DNA from: Brooklawnia cerclae
GTDB taxonomy: Bacteria; Actinomycetota; Actinomycetes; Propionibacteriales; Propionibacteriaceae
Direction of reading: 5' to 3'
DNA length: 64,000 nucleotides
Assembly: GCF_011758645.1 (NCBI RefSeq)
Contig: NZ_JAAMOZ010000001.1
Location: forward strand, 1,674,001 to 1,738,000
Shown here in pieces: positions 30,963 to 42,197 of this stretch. The translations under genes were made by a program, and so were the position numbers. Positions within the stretch are counted from its first letter, which is position 1. Every line of letters begins with the position of its first letter. The notes below the pieces were generated by a model. It saw nothing but the letters and a program-made list of their open reading frames with translations, ran no database searches and was not told where the DNA came from.

Positions 30963-31115
30963 GATGCACATTTTACAGCATCACTCGCATCAACCAGGAC
31001 GAGAGGACGAGCCGGGCCGGCGTCCCACCACCGCGCGACCAGACGCGCAATGCCGGGACGCCGCCCTCGCCCGACCAACTCCGCTCAGCCCGGGCCCGCC
31101 AGGGGCCGGCCTCGA

Positions 31116-33788
<2,673 letters not shown>

Positions 33789-33803
33789 TCACTCTCCTGG
33801 AAT

Positions 33804-33821
33804 TATCTTGATGTCAAGATA
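33804..33821. promoter_or_regulatory. Palindromic operator upstream of aconitase
   Basis: TATCTTGATGTCAAGATA: two perfect 8-bp arms with a 2-bp spacer, 16-33 nt upstream of the aconitase ATG. The CTTGA-N2-TCAAG form is that of MarR-family operators; a MarR-type regulator (TamR) is known to control aconitase in Streptomyces. No marR gene is in the window. Confidence 0.65.
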
Positions 33822-33948
33822 CCATGCGATCGTTCCTCCCCGTCATCCTCCCATTGCTGCGGCGGACTCACTGACGAAGCACATATGCGGACGAAGTTCG
33901 TGCCACCGCGCCCGACGCGCGGCGAGCCCGGTTGCTACCGTCGGATGC

Positions 33949-34233
33949 ATGGTCAACGACTCGCACAGCGCCGACGGCCGGCGCAGTTTCGTCGAACGCG
34001 TGGAGGTCGCCGGCGAACAGCTGGTGAGCACCGTCAAGTCGCTCTTGGAGGACACGTCAGCCAAGCGCGTCATCGTCAAGAGTTCCGGCGGCAGGACGCT
34101 GATCAGTGTCCCGTTGTCGTTCGGCCTGGCGGGCAGCGCGCTGGCCGTGATCCTCGCCCCCACCTTCGCCGCCGTCGCGGCGATCGGTGCCGCGTTCGCG
34201 AAGGTCAGCCTCGAGATCGAGCGCGAGGGCTGA
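33949..34233 (+). CDS. DUF4342-family small protein
   Basis: 94 residues from ATG 33949. FVERVEVAGEQLVSTVKSLL, EDTSAKRVIVKSSGGRTLI, then SVPLSFGLAGSALAVILAPT is the DUF4342 pattern: a small helical N-terminus, a beta hairpin ending in GRTLIxVPL, and a hydrophobic C-terminal segment that may associate with membrane. Function is unknown. It is divergent from the aconitase gene. Confidence 0.75.
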   Translation: MVNDSHSADGRRSFVERVEVAGEQLVSTVKSLLEDTSAKRVIVKSSGGRTLISVPLSFGLAGSALAVILAPTFAAVAAIGAAFAKVSLEIEREG

Positions 34234-34263
34234 GTTCCGCGCCGGCGAGCCCCGGCCGCGAAC

Positions 34264-34479
34264 TCAGGACAGGCTGGTCGCCGTCCCCCGCTGCGCGGCC
34301 CTGTGCGCCGTGTGCTGAGCGACGTACAGTTCACGCAACTCGGGGTCGTCCATCACCAGATAGACCAGGCCGCAGTCCTGCGGGCCGCTCGCGCCGGGTT
34401 GACACAGGCTGCACGGATCGCCGGGACGAAGCGGGCAGCGCGGCGTGGCCGCATGTCGCTGGTTCATCGTCGTGGTCAC
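34264..34479 (-). CDS. Small Cys-rich protein, DUF6767-like
   Basis: 71 residues. The core RCPLRPGDPCSLCQPGASGP then QDCGLVYLVMDDPELRELY has four cysteines that could bind a metal and fits the pattern I recall for DUF6767 proteins. The flanks are disordered. No operon partner; it is convergent with the DUF4342 gene. Function unknown. Confidence 0.65.
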   Translation of the reverse strand: MTTTMNQRHAATPRCPLRPGDPCSLCQPGASGPQDCGLVYLVMDDPELRELYVAQHTAHRAAQRGTATSLS

Positions 34480-34581
34480 GTCCTACTTCCCGAGCACGGG
34501 ATCCCCACTGGATCCCGCCCTCCACGATAACCACGGCCGCAACGGCTCTCCGCCTCGGCGGACGCTCCCCGAGCGCCACTC

Positions 34582-35361
34582 CTACGACGTCGTCCACCCA
34601 CCGTCGACGACGATCATCTGGCCGGTGATGTAGCTGGACGCATCACTGGCCAGGAACAGCGCCACGGAGGCCATCTCCGCGGGCTCGGCCAGCCGCCCCA
34701 TGGGAATGCGCGACAAGATCCCATCGGCCTTCTCCCGGTCGCTGAACAACGACTCGGTCAGTTCCGTGCGCACCCAACCGGGTGCCACGCCGTTGGCGCG
34801 TATGCCGCGTCCCGACCACTCCTTGCTGATCGCCCTCACCAGGGCACCCACCCCCGACTTGGCGGCCGCATAGGCCGGGATGTCGGGAACCACCGACTGG
34901 AAGTTGTTGAGCGAGCCGATGAAGACATGGCTGCCCGGGCGCCCGTCGGCGAGCTGACGCCGCCCCAGCTCCTGGCTGATGCGGAACGGGGCGGTGAGGT
35001 GGACGCTCAGGATCCGATCCCACTGCTCGGGTGGGAAGTCGACGATCGGCTGACGATGCTGGAACCCGGCCGCGTGGACGACCACGTCGACCGCGCCGCC
35101 CAGCGCGTCCTGGCAGTCGTCCAGAAGGCTCACCGGGTCCACCGTCATCACGTCGGCGGGCACCGCGACCGAGTTCGGAACGCTGCCGACGGCGGCGTCG
35201 AGCTGCTCCCTCGTCCGCGAGACCAGCGCCACGTCGGCCCCCGCCTCACCCATCGCCTGGGCCATCGCCCGGCCGATACCTCGCCCGCCCCCGGTGACGA
35301 CCACCCGCCGTCCGTCGAGGCGGAAGAGGTCGAGGACGCTACGGTTGTCCTTGTCATTCAT
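34582..35361 (-). CDS. SDR-family oxidoreductase (catabolic locus)
   Basis: 259 residues from ATG 35361. NAD(P)-binding TGGGRGIGRAMAQAMGEAGA, structural VVHAAGFQHRQP (NAG-equivalent), Ser in IGSLNNFQS, catalytic Y-x3-K in AYAAAKSGVGALVRAIS and the terminal ITGQMIVVDGGW are classic short-chain dehydrogenase motifs. It resembles gluconate-5-dehydrogenase-like members. It is the last gene of the minus-strand operon E1-E2-ADH-VOC-GntR-SDR (34-bp gap after the gntR stop), so it probably oxidises or reduces a hydroxyl of the same pathway intermediate. Confidence 0.88.
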   Translation of the reverse strand: MNDKDNRSVLDLFRLDGRRVVVTGGGRGIGRAMAQAMGEAGADVALVSRTREQLDAAVGSVPNSVAVPADVMTVDPVSLLDDCQDALGGAVDVVVHAAGFQHRQPIVDFPPEQWDRILSVHLTAPFRISQELGRRQLADGRPGSHVFIGSLNNFQSVVPDIPAYAAAKSGVGALVRAISKEWSGRGIRANGVAPGWVRTELTESLFSDREKADGILSRIPMGRLAEPAEMASVALFLASDASSYITGQMIVVDGGWTTS

Positions 35362-35395
35362 GGGTCTGCCTTTCATTCGAGCCCGTGGATGGCGA

Positions 35396-36118
35396 TCAGC
35401 CGAGATCGGCGCGCGATGCCTCGGAGGTATGTGAGGAAGCATCAGGGGCCCACATCTCGACCGCGTAGTCCGACTCCAGCAATGTCAGCCGCGTCCGGTG
35501 GATGTGCAGCTGGACGACCCCTGCGCCTGCCCGCACGTCACGGCGCTGCAGCGCGTCGACGATGAGCGCGTGCTCGGCGCAGGTGGCACGGAACGAGTCC
35601 TCCGGCATCTGCCGGACGAGCTCACGCCGGTACGGCTGTGTGGTGTTCCACAACCGCGTGACCAGCTCGTTCAGGTACGACCAACCGGCTCCGGCGTAGG
35701 TCAGCAGATGGAACTCGCGGTCGAGCCGCATGAACGCGTTGAGGCCGCCGGCCCCTCCCGTCCGCTCGATCTCGTCGGCCAACCGTGCCGCCTCCCCGAT
35801 CTGGTCGTCCGTCAGCCGGGGGATGGACTCGATGATGACCATGGGCTCCACCGCCTCGCGCAGCCGGTAGACCTGCTCGAACTCCTCCTCGTCCAGACCG
35901 GTCACCCAGGCCCCCGAATGGGACTTGATGGTCACCAGCCCCTCGGCCTCCAAGGCGCGCAGGGCCTCGCGGACCGGCATGCGGCTGGCACCGAACTCCG
36001 CCGCGAGTACTTCCTGGCCCAGCCGCGAACCCGGAGCCCGTTCGCCGCTGAGAATCTGCTCGCGCAGCTCACCTGCCACGCGTTGTCCCTGAACCGTACG
36101 TACGCTCAACTCGTCCAT
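35396..36118 (-). CDS. GntR-family regulator, FCD (FadR) subfamily
   Basis: 240 residues from ATG 36118 (GTG 36130 is possible). The winged helix is GQRVAGELREQILSGERAPG, then SRLGQEVLAAEFGASRMPVR and EALRALEAEGLVTIK. The FCD ligand domain carries metal-binding His/Asp residues (MRLDREFHLLTYAGAGW, AEHALIVDALQRRD, VVQLHIHRTR). These proteins repress catabolic operons until a small acid or sugar acid binds. The gene lies inside the operon it probably controls; a candidate operator is at 41305-41316 in the divergent promoter region. Confidence 0.9.
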   Translation of the reverse strand: MDELSVRTVQGQRVAGELREQILSGERAPGSRLGQEVLAAEFGASRMPVREALRALEAEGLVTIKSHSGAWVTGLDEEEFEQVYRLREAVEPMVIIESIPRLTDDQIGEAARLADEIERTGGAGGLNAFMRLDREFHLLTYAGAGWSYLNELVTRLWNTTQPYRRELVRQMPEDSFRATCAEHALIVDALQRRDVRAGAGVVQLHIHRTRLTLLESDYAVEMWAPDASSHTSEASRADLG

Positions 36119-36133
36119 GTCACCACCCACCTG

Positions 36134-36658
36134 TCACCGCTCGGGGTGCACAGGGCTCCACAAACGGACCTGCGAGGCCTGCTCGTACACCTTGCCCTGC
36201 GGATACGACACCAGCTCCATCTGCATGCCCCATGGGGCCAGAAAGTACACCCATCGCTGGCCCGTGGCCGGGCCGCTGCTCGACGTCGGCTCGCCGAGCA
36301 CCTCCACCCCGCGAGACCTCAGGTATTCGATCGCGGCATCGATGTCGTCGACGTAGAAGCCCAGATGGTGCCCGCCGACATCGCTGTTGAGGGGCTGCTG
36401 CTCGTCCCGCCCGTCGAGTTCGTACTCGAAGATCTCGAAGTTCGAGCCGTTCCCGCAGCGATAGTGCCGGTTGCGGAACACCGCCCGGTCATCGACGTTG
36501 ACGTGCTCGGACAGCCAGGTACCTCCCTTCGACTCGAAGGGACCGAGCTCGAAGAAGTACTCGCACCCGAGCACGTCGACGAAGAAATCGTGGGCCTGCT
36601 CAAGATCGGGCACGGTGAACCCGACATGGTCCATGCCCCTCATACCGGGAATGCTCAT
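36134..36658 (-). CDS. VOC-superfamily protein (glyoxalase/dioxygenase-like)
   Basis: 174 residues. Two beta-alpha-beta-beta-beta modules: MDHVGFTVPDLEQAHDFFVD then VLGCEYFFELGPFESK, and HHLGFYVDDIDAAIEYLRSR then QRWVYFLAPWGMQMELVSYP. Metal ligands would be His in MDHVGF, His in HHLGF and Glu in MQMELVSYP. The superfamily includes epimerases, lyases and extradiol dioxygenases. Position between the alcohol dehydrogenase and gntR genes suggests it acts on an intermediate (isomerase or ring-cleavage-like step), but the reaction is unknown. Confidence 0.85.
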   Translation of the reverse strand: MSIPGMRGMDHVGFTVPDLEQAHDFFVDVLGCEYFFELGPFESKGGTWLSEHVNVDDRAVFRNRHYRCGNGSNFEIFEYELDGRDEQQPLNSDVGGHHLGFYVDDIDAAIEYLRSRGVEVLGEPTSSSGPATGQRWVYFLAPWGMQMELVSYPQGKVYEQASQVRLWSPVHPER

Positions 36659-36707
36659 GGGTCGTTCCTCGCTTTCCTCGGGGCCTGCCGGCCCCGACTG
36701 TTCGTGC

Positions 36708-37703
36708 TCATCGCCTGGGGTCGATGAGCACCTTCATGGTCTTGCCGTCCGTGATCGCGTCCAGGGCCTGCTTCCACTCGCCGATCGGGAAGATCGTCCC
36801 GACGGCGGGACGAAGATCGATCACCTCGCGCCCCATGAGGTCCAGGGCCAGATCCCACGCGCGAGGCGAGTGCGAGAAGCCGGCCGTCATGACGAGCTCC
36901 CGGAGGATGAGGATGTCGAGCGGGACGGTGACGTCGCGCCCGAAGATCCCGACCTGGATGTACGAACCGCCGCGCTTGGTCGCCCGCATGGCGTTCCCCG
37001 CGCCCGGCCCCGATCCCGAGCACTCGATGGCCACGTCGTAGGCCATCTCGGGAGGTGTCTCGACGGTCGTCTCGATGCCCGTGCCCGCCAGCCCCGCCAG
37101 GCGCTCGGCATCCTTGGGGATCCCCGCCAGGGTCACCTGTCCCCCGCTCGCCCTGGCCACCTGTGCGGCCAGGTAACCCATCGGTCCCGGTCCGGTGACC
37201 AGTACCCGCGACCCCGCCTTGATGCTGCTGCGCAGGATCAAGGCATGGCAGGTGCATGCGAGCGGCTCGGCGAGAGCCGCGAGCTCGTCCGGCACGTTGT
37301 CGGGCACCGCATGCAGGTTCAGGGTGGGGACGACGAGCCGCTCGGCGAACCCGCCGTCGCGGAACGACCCGATCGACTCCCGGTTCTCACACATGTTCCT
37401 GCGGCCCGCACGGCACATCTCGCACCGTTCGCAGCACCGGAAGAACGTCTCGACCACGACACGCCTGCCGACCCACGCCGGGTCGGCGTCCGGCCCGACG
37501 CCGATGACGCGTCCCAGCACCTCATGGCCCATGACGACCGGCAGGTGCAGCTTGTACTCGTCGTGCATCACGTGCAGGTCGGTGCCGCACACACCGGTGT
37601 AGATGACCTCCAGCAGCGCCTGCCCGGGGCCGGGCGTGGGCTCCGGGACGTCCCGGAGCTCCACGTTGGCAGGCCCCGCAGCGAACTTCACCACGGCCTT
37701 CAT
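36708..37703 (-). CDS. Zinc-dependent alcohol/polyol dehydrogenase (MDR family)
   Basis: 331 residues. Catalytic zinc ligands are in GVCGTDLHVMHDEYKLHLPV then VMGHEVLGRVIGVG; structural zinc cysteines are in CCERCEMCRAGRRNMCEN. The Rossmann motif is LVTGPGPMGYLAAQVARASG. It looks like sorbitol/threonine/galactitol-type dehydrogenases that oxidise a secondary alcohol with NAD. It sits 13 bp after the E2 gene in the same operon and probably makes the keto compound that feeds later steps. Confidence 0.9.
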   Translation of the reverse strand: MKAVVKFAAGPANVELRDVPEPTPGPGQALLEVIYTGVCGTDLHVMHDEYKLHLPVVMGHEVLGRVIGVGPDADPAWVGRRVVVETFFRCCERCEMCRAGRRNMCENRESIGSFRDGGFAERLVVPTLNLHAVPDNVPDELAALAEPLACTCHALILRSSIKAGSRVLVTGPGPMGYLAAQVARASGGQVTLAGIPKDAERLAGLAGTGIETTVETPPEMAYDVAIECSGSGPGAGNAMRATKRGGSYIQVGIFGRDVTVPLDILILRELVMTAGFSHSPRAWDLALDLMGREVIDLRPAVGTIFPIGEWKQALDAITDGKTMKVLIDPRR

Positions 37704-37716
37704 GCCACGTCCCCCG

Positions 37717-39015
37717 TCACAGCGCCATGAGCGCCGGGTTCTCCAGACGGGCCTTGAGGGCCTGCAGGAGCTGGGCGGCCAGCGCGCCGTCCACGACGCG
37801 ATGATCGGACGACAACGTGACGGTCATGACGGTCGCGGCGGCGAGCTCACCGTCGATCACGACGGGCCGTTGCTCGGCGGCCCCCACGGCGAGGATTCCC
37901 GACTGCGGCGGGTTGAGGATCGCCGCGAACTCGCGCACCCCGTACATGCCCAGGTTGCTGATCGAGAACGACCCACCCTCGATCTCGTCCTGCTTCAGCT
38001 TGTTGGCACGGGCACGCTCGATCAACTCCTGCGTCGTGCGGGCAAGGGCCTCGAGGCCGAGCCGCTCGACCCCACGAACCACGGGCGTGACCAGGCCCTT
38101 GTCCGTGGAGACCGCGACCGACACGTCCACGGTCGAGTACTGCCGGATCGAGTCGCCGTTCCAGACGGCGTTGGCCGCCGGGAGCGCCTGGAGCGCGCCC
38201 GCGATCGCCTTGATGATCAGGTCGTTCACGCTGATCTTCACCGAGGCGACGGCGTTGAGCTGCTTGCGGTAGGCCAGCAGTGCGTCCATGCGCACGTCCA
38301 CCGTCACGTACCAGTGGGGCACGGTGGTCTTCGACTGGGTGAGGCGCCGGGCGATGGCCCGCCGCATTCCCGTGAGCGGGATATCCACGTAGGCCCCGCC
38401 GGCGCTCGGTGCCGGCTCGGCGGCAAACGTCGCCTGCGGCGTGGCAGCAGGCTGCGGGACGACGGCCGCCGATTGCGCCGCCGCAGCCACGGGGGCTTCC
38501 ACGGCCTGCGCGGAAGCTTCGAGATAGGCCTCCACGTCCGCGCGGATGACGCGTCCCCTGGGCCCCCGGCCCTGGACGAGCCCGATGTCGACGCCATGCT
38601 CGGCCGCTATCCGGCGAGCCAGCGGCGATGCGAAGACACGCGTCCCGTCGGTCCTGACGGGCTCGCCCCCCGACGTGGTTGCCGCGACGGCGACAGCGGC
38701 GGGCTCGGGAGGCGGCGCGGACTGCGCGGGGGCCGGCTGGGCGCCGAGTGCGACGTCGACGGCCGACGGGTCCTCCCCCGCGGCGAGGATCGCGCAGATC
38801 GGCGCGCCGACCGCGACCCGCTGCGAGGGGGTGGCCAGCAGCCGGCCGACCGTCCCCGCCACGTCGGAGGTGACCTCCACATTGGCCTTGTCGGTCTCGA
38901 TCTCGGCGAGTGCCTGGCCCTTCGTCACGGACTCGCCCGTGGCGACCAGCCACGACGTCAGCACCGCGTCCTCGGCATCGGCGACGACCGCCGGCATCTG
39001 GATGATGGTTGCCAT
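37717..39015 (-). CDS. 2-oxo acid dehydrogenase E2 component (dihydrolipoamide acyltransferase)
   Basis: 432 residues from ATG 39015 with AAAGGA 6-7 nt upstream. Order: one lipoyl domain (lipoyl Lys in EIETDKANVEV, about residue 43), an Ala/Pro-rich linker, an E3-binding domain (VFASPLARRIAAEHGVDIGL then VQGRGPRGRVIRADVEAYL) and the catalytic domain ending in SSDHRVVDGALAAQLLQALK, which holds the HxxxDG active site. It transfers the acyl group from lipoamide to CoA. It follows the fused E1 gene by 11 bp. No E3 gene is in the operon; E3 may be borrowed from elsewhere in the genome. Confidence 0.94.
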   Translation of the reverse strand: MATIIQMPAVVADAEDAVLTSWLVATGESVTKGQALAEIETDKANVEVTSDVAGTVGRLLATPSQRVAVGAPICAILAAGEDPSAVDVALGAQPAPAQSAPPPEPAAVAVAATTSGGEPVRTDGTRVFASPLARRIAAEHGVDIGLVQGRGPRGRVIRADVEAYLEASAQAVEAPVAAAAQSAAVVPQPAATPQATFAAEPAPSAGGAYVDIPLTGMRRAIARRLTQSKTTVPHWYVTVDVRMDALLAYRKQLNAVASVKISVNDLIIKAIAGALQALPAANAVWNGDSIRQYSTVDVSVAVSTDKGLVTPVVRGVERLGLEALARTTQELIERARANKLKQDEIEGGSFSISNLGMYGVREFAAILNPPQSGILAVGAAEQRPVVIDGELAAATVMTVTLSSDHRVVDGALAAQLLQALKARLENPALMAL

Positions 39016-39026
39016 TTCGCGTCCTT

Positions 39027-41237
39027 TCAGGCCTGCTGGCCGAGGTTGCGGCGGATGGCCTTGATGCCTTCGCGGATCTCGGGCTCATAGGCGAGCGCCG
39101 CCCGCTCGAGCGCCTTCGAGATCGTCGGCGTCGACTGCGACCCGTACACGCGCTGCACGGGCTGGTCAAGGTAGTCGAAGTAGCGTTCGGTGATCGCGGT
39201 GGCGATGCGTGCGGTGTAGCCCGGGCCGGGCGAACCCTGCTCGACGAGCAGCACGTTGTTCGTCTTCTTGATCGACTCGCCGATCGTGTCCCAGTCGAGC
39301 GAGGCCAGATCGAGCCAGCGCAGGTCGATGACCTCGGCATCGATCCCCTCCGCCTCGACGGCCTGGAGCGACAGCTCCACCATGTTGAGGTACGACAGGA
39401 TCGTGAGTTCGCTGCCGGTACGCCTGATCTTCGCGGTTCCCGGCGGGATGATGTAGTCGAGATCCCCTTCGGGGACCCGATCCTTCTTCTCGTAGAGGTC
39501 GACATGCTCGATCACCATGACGGGGTCTTCGAGCGCCAGGGCGGCGTTCATGAGTCCCACGTAGTCGAACGCGTTCGACGGCGCGACGATGCGCCAGCCC
39601 GGGTGGGCCGCATAGACCCCCGCGGGCTCCATGGAGTGCTGGGAGCCGTAGCCCGCACCCATGGCGCACTTCGACCGCAGCACCAACGGCACGCCGTGCT
39701 CGCCGCCGAACATGTGACGCGCCTTGCCGATCTGGTTGAACACCTGGTCTGCGGCGACCCACATGAAATCGGAGTACATGAACTCGACCACCGGGCGGCA
39801 TCTGCCGTCCATGGCCATGCCACCGGCCAGGCCCGCGAAGCCGTTCTCGCTGATGGGCGTGCCGAGGATGCGGTCGGGGAACTCCGCCTTGAGCCCGCGG
39901 GTGACACCGTTCGTGCCGCCCTTGAGCCGGTGGACGTCCTCCCCCATCGTCACGTAGCGCTTGTCGGTCTCCATGCGACGCTGCATGACGTCGGCGGCCG
40001 CATCGGCGAACTTCACCTCGCGCCAGGCGGTCACCTGATCGTCCTCGAGGGCCTGCCAGGACGCCAGTTCCGAGGCGTCCCCGCGAATCCCGTAGTCGAC
40101 GAACGACGGATCGGGCCACAGCTGCGGCTTGATGCGCTTGCTGGGGCGCTTGGAATCGGGATCGTCCTCGGTGAACTCGGTGATGAGGCTCTGCACGACC
40201 GCGTCGATCTTGTCGGTCATGGCCTCGACGGCGGCCTGAGTGGTGAGGTCACGAGCGATGAGTTCGGTGGCGACGCGCTTGATCGCGTCGCGCTCACGCC
40301 ACTGTGCCTCCTCCTCCTTGCTGCGGTACCCGAACGCGCTGCCGGGGAACGGGCCGTTCTGGTGGAAGTAGCGGTAGAGATCGGCCTCGACGACCACCGC
40401 GCCCTTTCCGGCGCGCATGTACTCGGCGGCCTGCTGCATCGCCAGGTACACGGCCAGCGGGTCCATGCCGTCGACCTTCCATGCGGGCATGCCGAAGCCG
40501 GACGCGCGCGCCGACAGCCGGGGCTCGTTCGTCGCCTCGAACACGTTCGTCGACACCGCGTACAGGTTGTTCTCGATGAAGAAGCACAACGGCAGATGCC
40601 ACGCACTGGCCAGGTTCATCGTCTCCAGCGTCGAGCCGATGTTGGACGCGCCGTCGCCGAAGTAGGTGACGGTGACGTCGGAGCCGCCCGGTTTGGGCTC
40701 GTCGGCCTGGGCGTGCTTCTGGCAGAACGCGCTGCCGTTGGCCAGCGGGACGCCGCCGCCGACGATGGCGTTGGTCCCGAGGTTGCCCGCCTCTTTCCAC
40801 TGCAGGTGCATCGAGCCGCCACGACCGTGGCTGAAGCCCTGATCGAGCCCGAGGATCTCGGCGAGGGTCTTCTTGATGAACGCGTGCACCTCGTCGTCGA
40901 TCGGGTTGTCGATGTCGAAGGACGTTCCACGCAGGTAGTTGAGCCCCTTGGCCAGGAACTGATGATGCCCGCGATGGGTGCCGTTGACGGCGTCCGTGGG
41001 ACGAAGGCCGATGATCGACCCCACGGCCCCGCCCTCCTGGCCGATGCTCGAATGCGCGGGACCATGCAGCGCACCGGCGCCGGCCAGTTTCAGGACCACC
41101 TCCTCGAACGATCGGATGATCTGCATCTGGACGAGCATCGCTCGCAGGAGCGCGGGATCAGCCGCGTCCCAGTCTTCCGGGGTCGTGCTGATCTGCTTCC
41201 ACGGTACGGCCGGAGAAAGCACTTCTTCGTGACTCAT
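39027..41237 (-). CDS. 2-oxo acid dehydrogenase E1, alpha and beta subunits fused
   Basis: 736 residues from ATG 41237 (GGAGAGG upstream). The first half is E1-alpha: IIRSFEEVVLKLAGAGALHG, HRGHHQFLAKG, FSHGRGGSMHL and the TPP-Mg site YFGDGASNIGSTLETMNLAS then LCFFIENN. The second half, from about residue 390, is E1-beta: VMQRRMETDKRYVTMGEDVH, LGTPISENGFAGLAGGMAMD and AAHPGWRIVAPSNAFDYVGL. E1 decarboxylates a 2-oxo acid and acylates E2. Fused E1 proteins occur in some actinobacterial acetoin- or branched-chain-type complexes. The substrate is not readable. First gene of the operon; its promoter faces the divergent SDR gene. Confidence 0.93.
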   Translation of the reverse strand: MSHEEVLSPAVPWKQISTTPEDWDAADPALLRAMLVQMQIIRSFEEVVLKLAGAGALHGPAHSSIGQEGGAVGSIIGLRPTDAVNGTHRGHHQFLAKGLNYLRGTSFDIDNPIDDEVHAFIKKTLAEILGLDQGFSHGRGGSMHLQWKEAGNLGTNAIVGGGVPLANGSAFCQKHAQADEPKPGGSDVTVTYFGDGASNIGSTLETMNLASAWHLPLCFFIENNLYAVSTNVFEATNEPRLSARASGFGMPAWKVDGMDPLAVYLAMQQAAEYMRAGKGAVVVEADLYRYFHQNGPFPGSAFGYRSKEEEAQWRERDAIKRVATELIARDLTTQAAVEAMTDKIDAVVQSLITEFTEDDPDSKRPSKRIKPQLWPDPSFVDYGIRGDASELASWQALEDDQVTAWREVKFADAAADVMQRRMETDKRYVTMGEDVHRLKGGTNGVTRGLKAEFPDRILGTPISENGFAGLAGGMAMDGRCRPVVEFMYSDFMWVAADQVFNQIGKARHMFGGEHGVPLVLRSKCAMGAGYGSQHSMEPAGVYAAHPGWRIVAPSNAFDYVGLMNAALALEDPVMVIEHVDLYEKKDRVPEGDLDYIIPPGTAKIRRTGSELTILSYLNMVELSLQAVEAEGIDAEVIDLRWLDLASLDWDTIGESIKKTNNVLLVEQGSPGPGYTARIATAITERYFDYLDQPVQRVYGSQSTPTISKALERAALAYEPEIREGIKAIRRNLGQQA

Positions 41238-41304
41238 TGGGACCTCTCCACCAGGGTGCCTGGGCTGTGGATGCACTTGCAGGTTGTGCATCAAACGTGG
41301 TTGT

Positions 41305-41316
41305 ATTGTATCCAAT
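41305..41316. promoter_or_regulatory. GntR/FCD-type operator in the divergent promoter region
   Basis: ATTGTATCCAAT differs by one base from the ATTGTATACAAT form seen for FadR-subfamily GntR operators, and it is part of a longer inverted repeat, TTGTATTGTATCCAATCCAA (41301-41320). It lies between the E1 and SDR/ALDH transcription units, where one bound GntR could control both. Confidence 0.6.
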
Positions 41317-41400
41317 CCAATCGACTTCTCGCAACGTGGAGCCACAGAATGGCAGCGAGAGCCACAGATGGATACATTTCGGCAAGGAGGCCTGAATCGT

Positions 41401-42150
41401 ATGCTGTTTGACTTCAAGGGACGCCGGGTGGTCATAACCGGGGCCGCCAGCGGCATCGGTCGCGAGACCGCCCTCCTCATGGCGCGGGAAGGTGCCCGGC
41501 TCGTCCTGTCGGACCGTGACGTCCCGCGCTTGGAGACGGTCGCCCAGGAAGTGACGGACGCCGGGGCCACCGAGGTCCACCACGTCGCCGGCGACGTGAC
41601 CAGTCTCGACTACATCCGCGAACTGGCCGGCGTCGTCCGGGAGCGGATGGACGGGCTCGACATCCTCATCCCCGCCGCGGGGATCTACCGGGGCCAGCCC
41701 TTCGAGGAAATGACCGACGAGCACTTCGACCTGACGATGGCCATCAACGTGCGCGCTGTGTTCCAGGTCACCCGTGAGCTCGTCCCCCTGATGGCCGACG
41801 GCGGCTCCATGGTGTTCTTCTCGTCCCGGGCCGGCAAGCGCGGCAGCGAGGGCAAGGCGGCCTACGCGACCTCGAAGGCCGCGCTCATCGGCCTGTCCCG
41901 CAGCCTCGCGCAGGAGCTCGGGCCACGCAACATCCGGGCCAACACCGTCTCGCCCGGCATCATCGAAACCCCCATGACCGCCCAGTCGGTCGCCCAGACC
42001 GGCCCCGAGCTCATCGCGCGCACCCCGCTGGGACGCAACGGCCGGCCCGACGAGGTCGCCAGCGTCGTCGCCTTCCTCTGCTCGGACGCCGCGTCGTTCG
42101 TCACCGGCGTGGACGTGCCCATCAACGGCGGCCTCTACATCGCCGGCTGA
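41401..42150 (+). CDS. SDR-family oxidoreductase (divergent arm of the catabolic locus)
   Basis: 249 residues from ATG 41401, with AAGGAGG 10 nt upstream; ATG 41368 is a weaker alternative. TGAASGIGRETALLMAREGA (cofactor loop), LIPAAGIYRGQP, SSRAGKRGSEGKAAYATSK (catalytic Ser, Tyr, Lys) and the VTGVDVPINGGLYIAG terminus are SDR hallmarks. An Asp in VLSDRDV after beta-2 indicates NAD preference. Followed by the aldehyde dehydrogenase gene in the same direction (47-bp gap). Confidence 0.9.
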   Translation: MLFDFKGRRVVITGAASGIGRETALLMAREGARLVLSDRDVPRLETVAQEVTDAGATEVHHVAGDVTSLDYIRELAGVVRERMDGLDILIPAAGIYRGQPFEEMTDEHFDLTMAINVRAVFQVTRELVPLMADGGSMVFFSSRAGKRGSEGKAAYATSKAALIGLSRSLAQELGPRNIRANTVSPGIIETPMTAQSVAQTGPELIARTPLGRNGRPDEVASVVAFLCSDAASFVTGVDVPINGGLYIAG

Positions 42151-42197
42151 CATCGGCGAACCACAGTTGCCCGAATCGAAATCAATCAGGAGAACAC

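Noticed and set aside
39009-41411. An 800-codon plus-strand frame
   Set aside because: Shadow of the fused E1 gene on the opposite strand.
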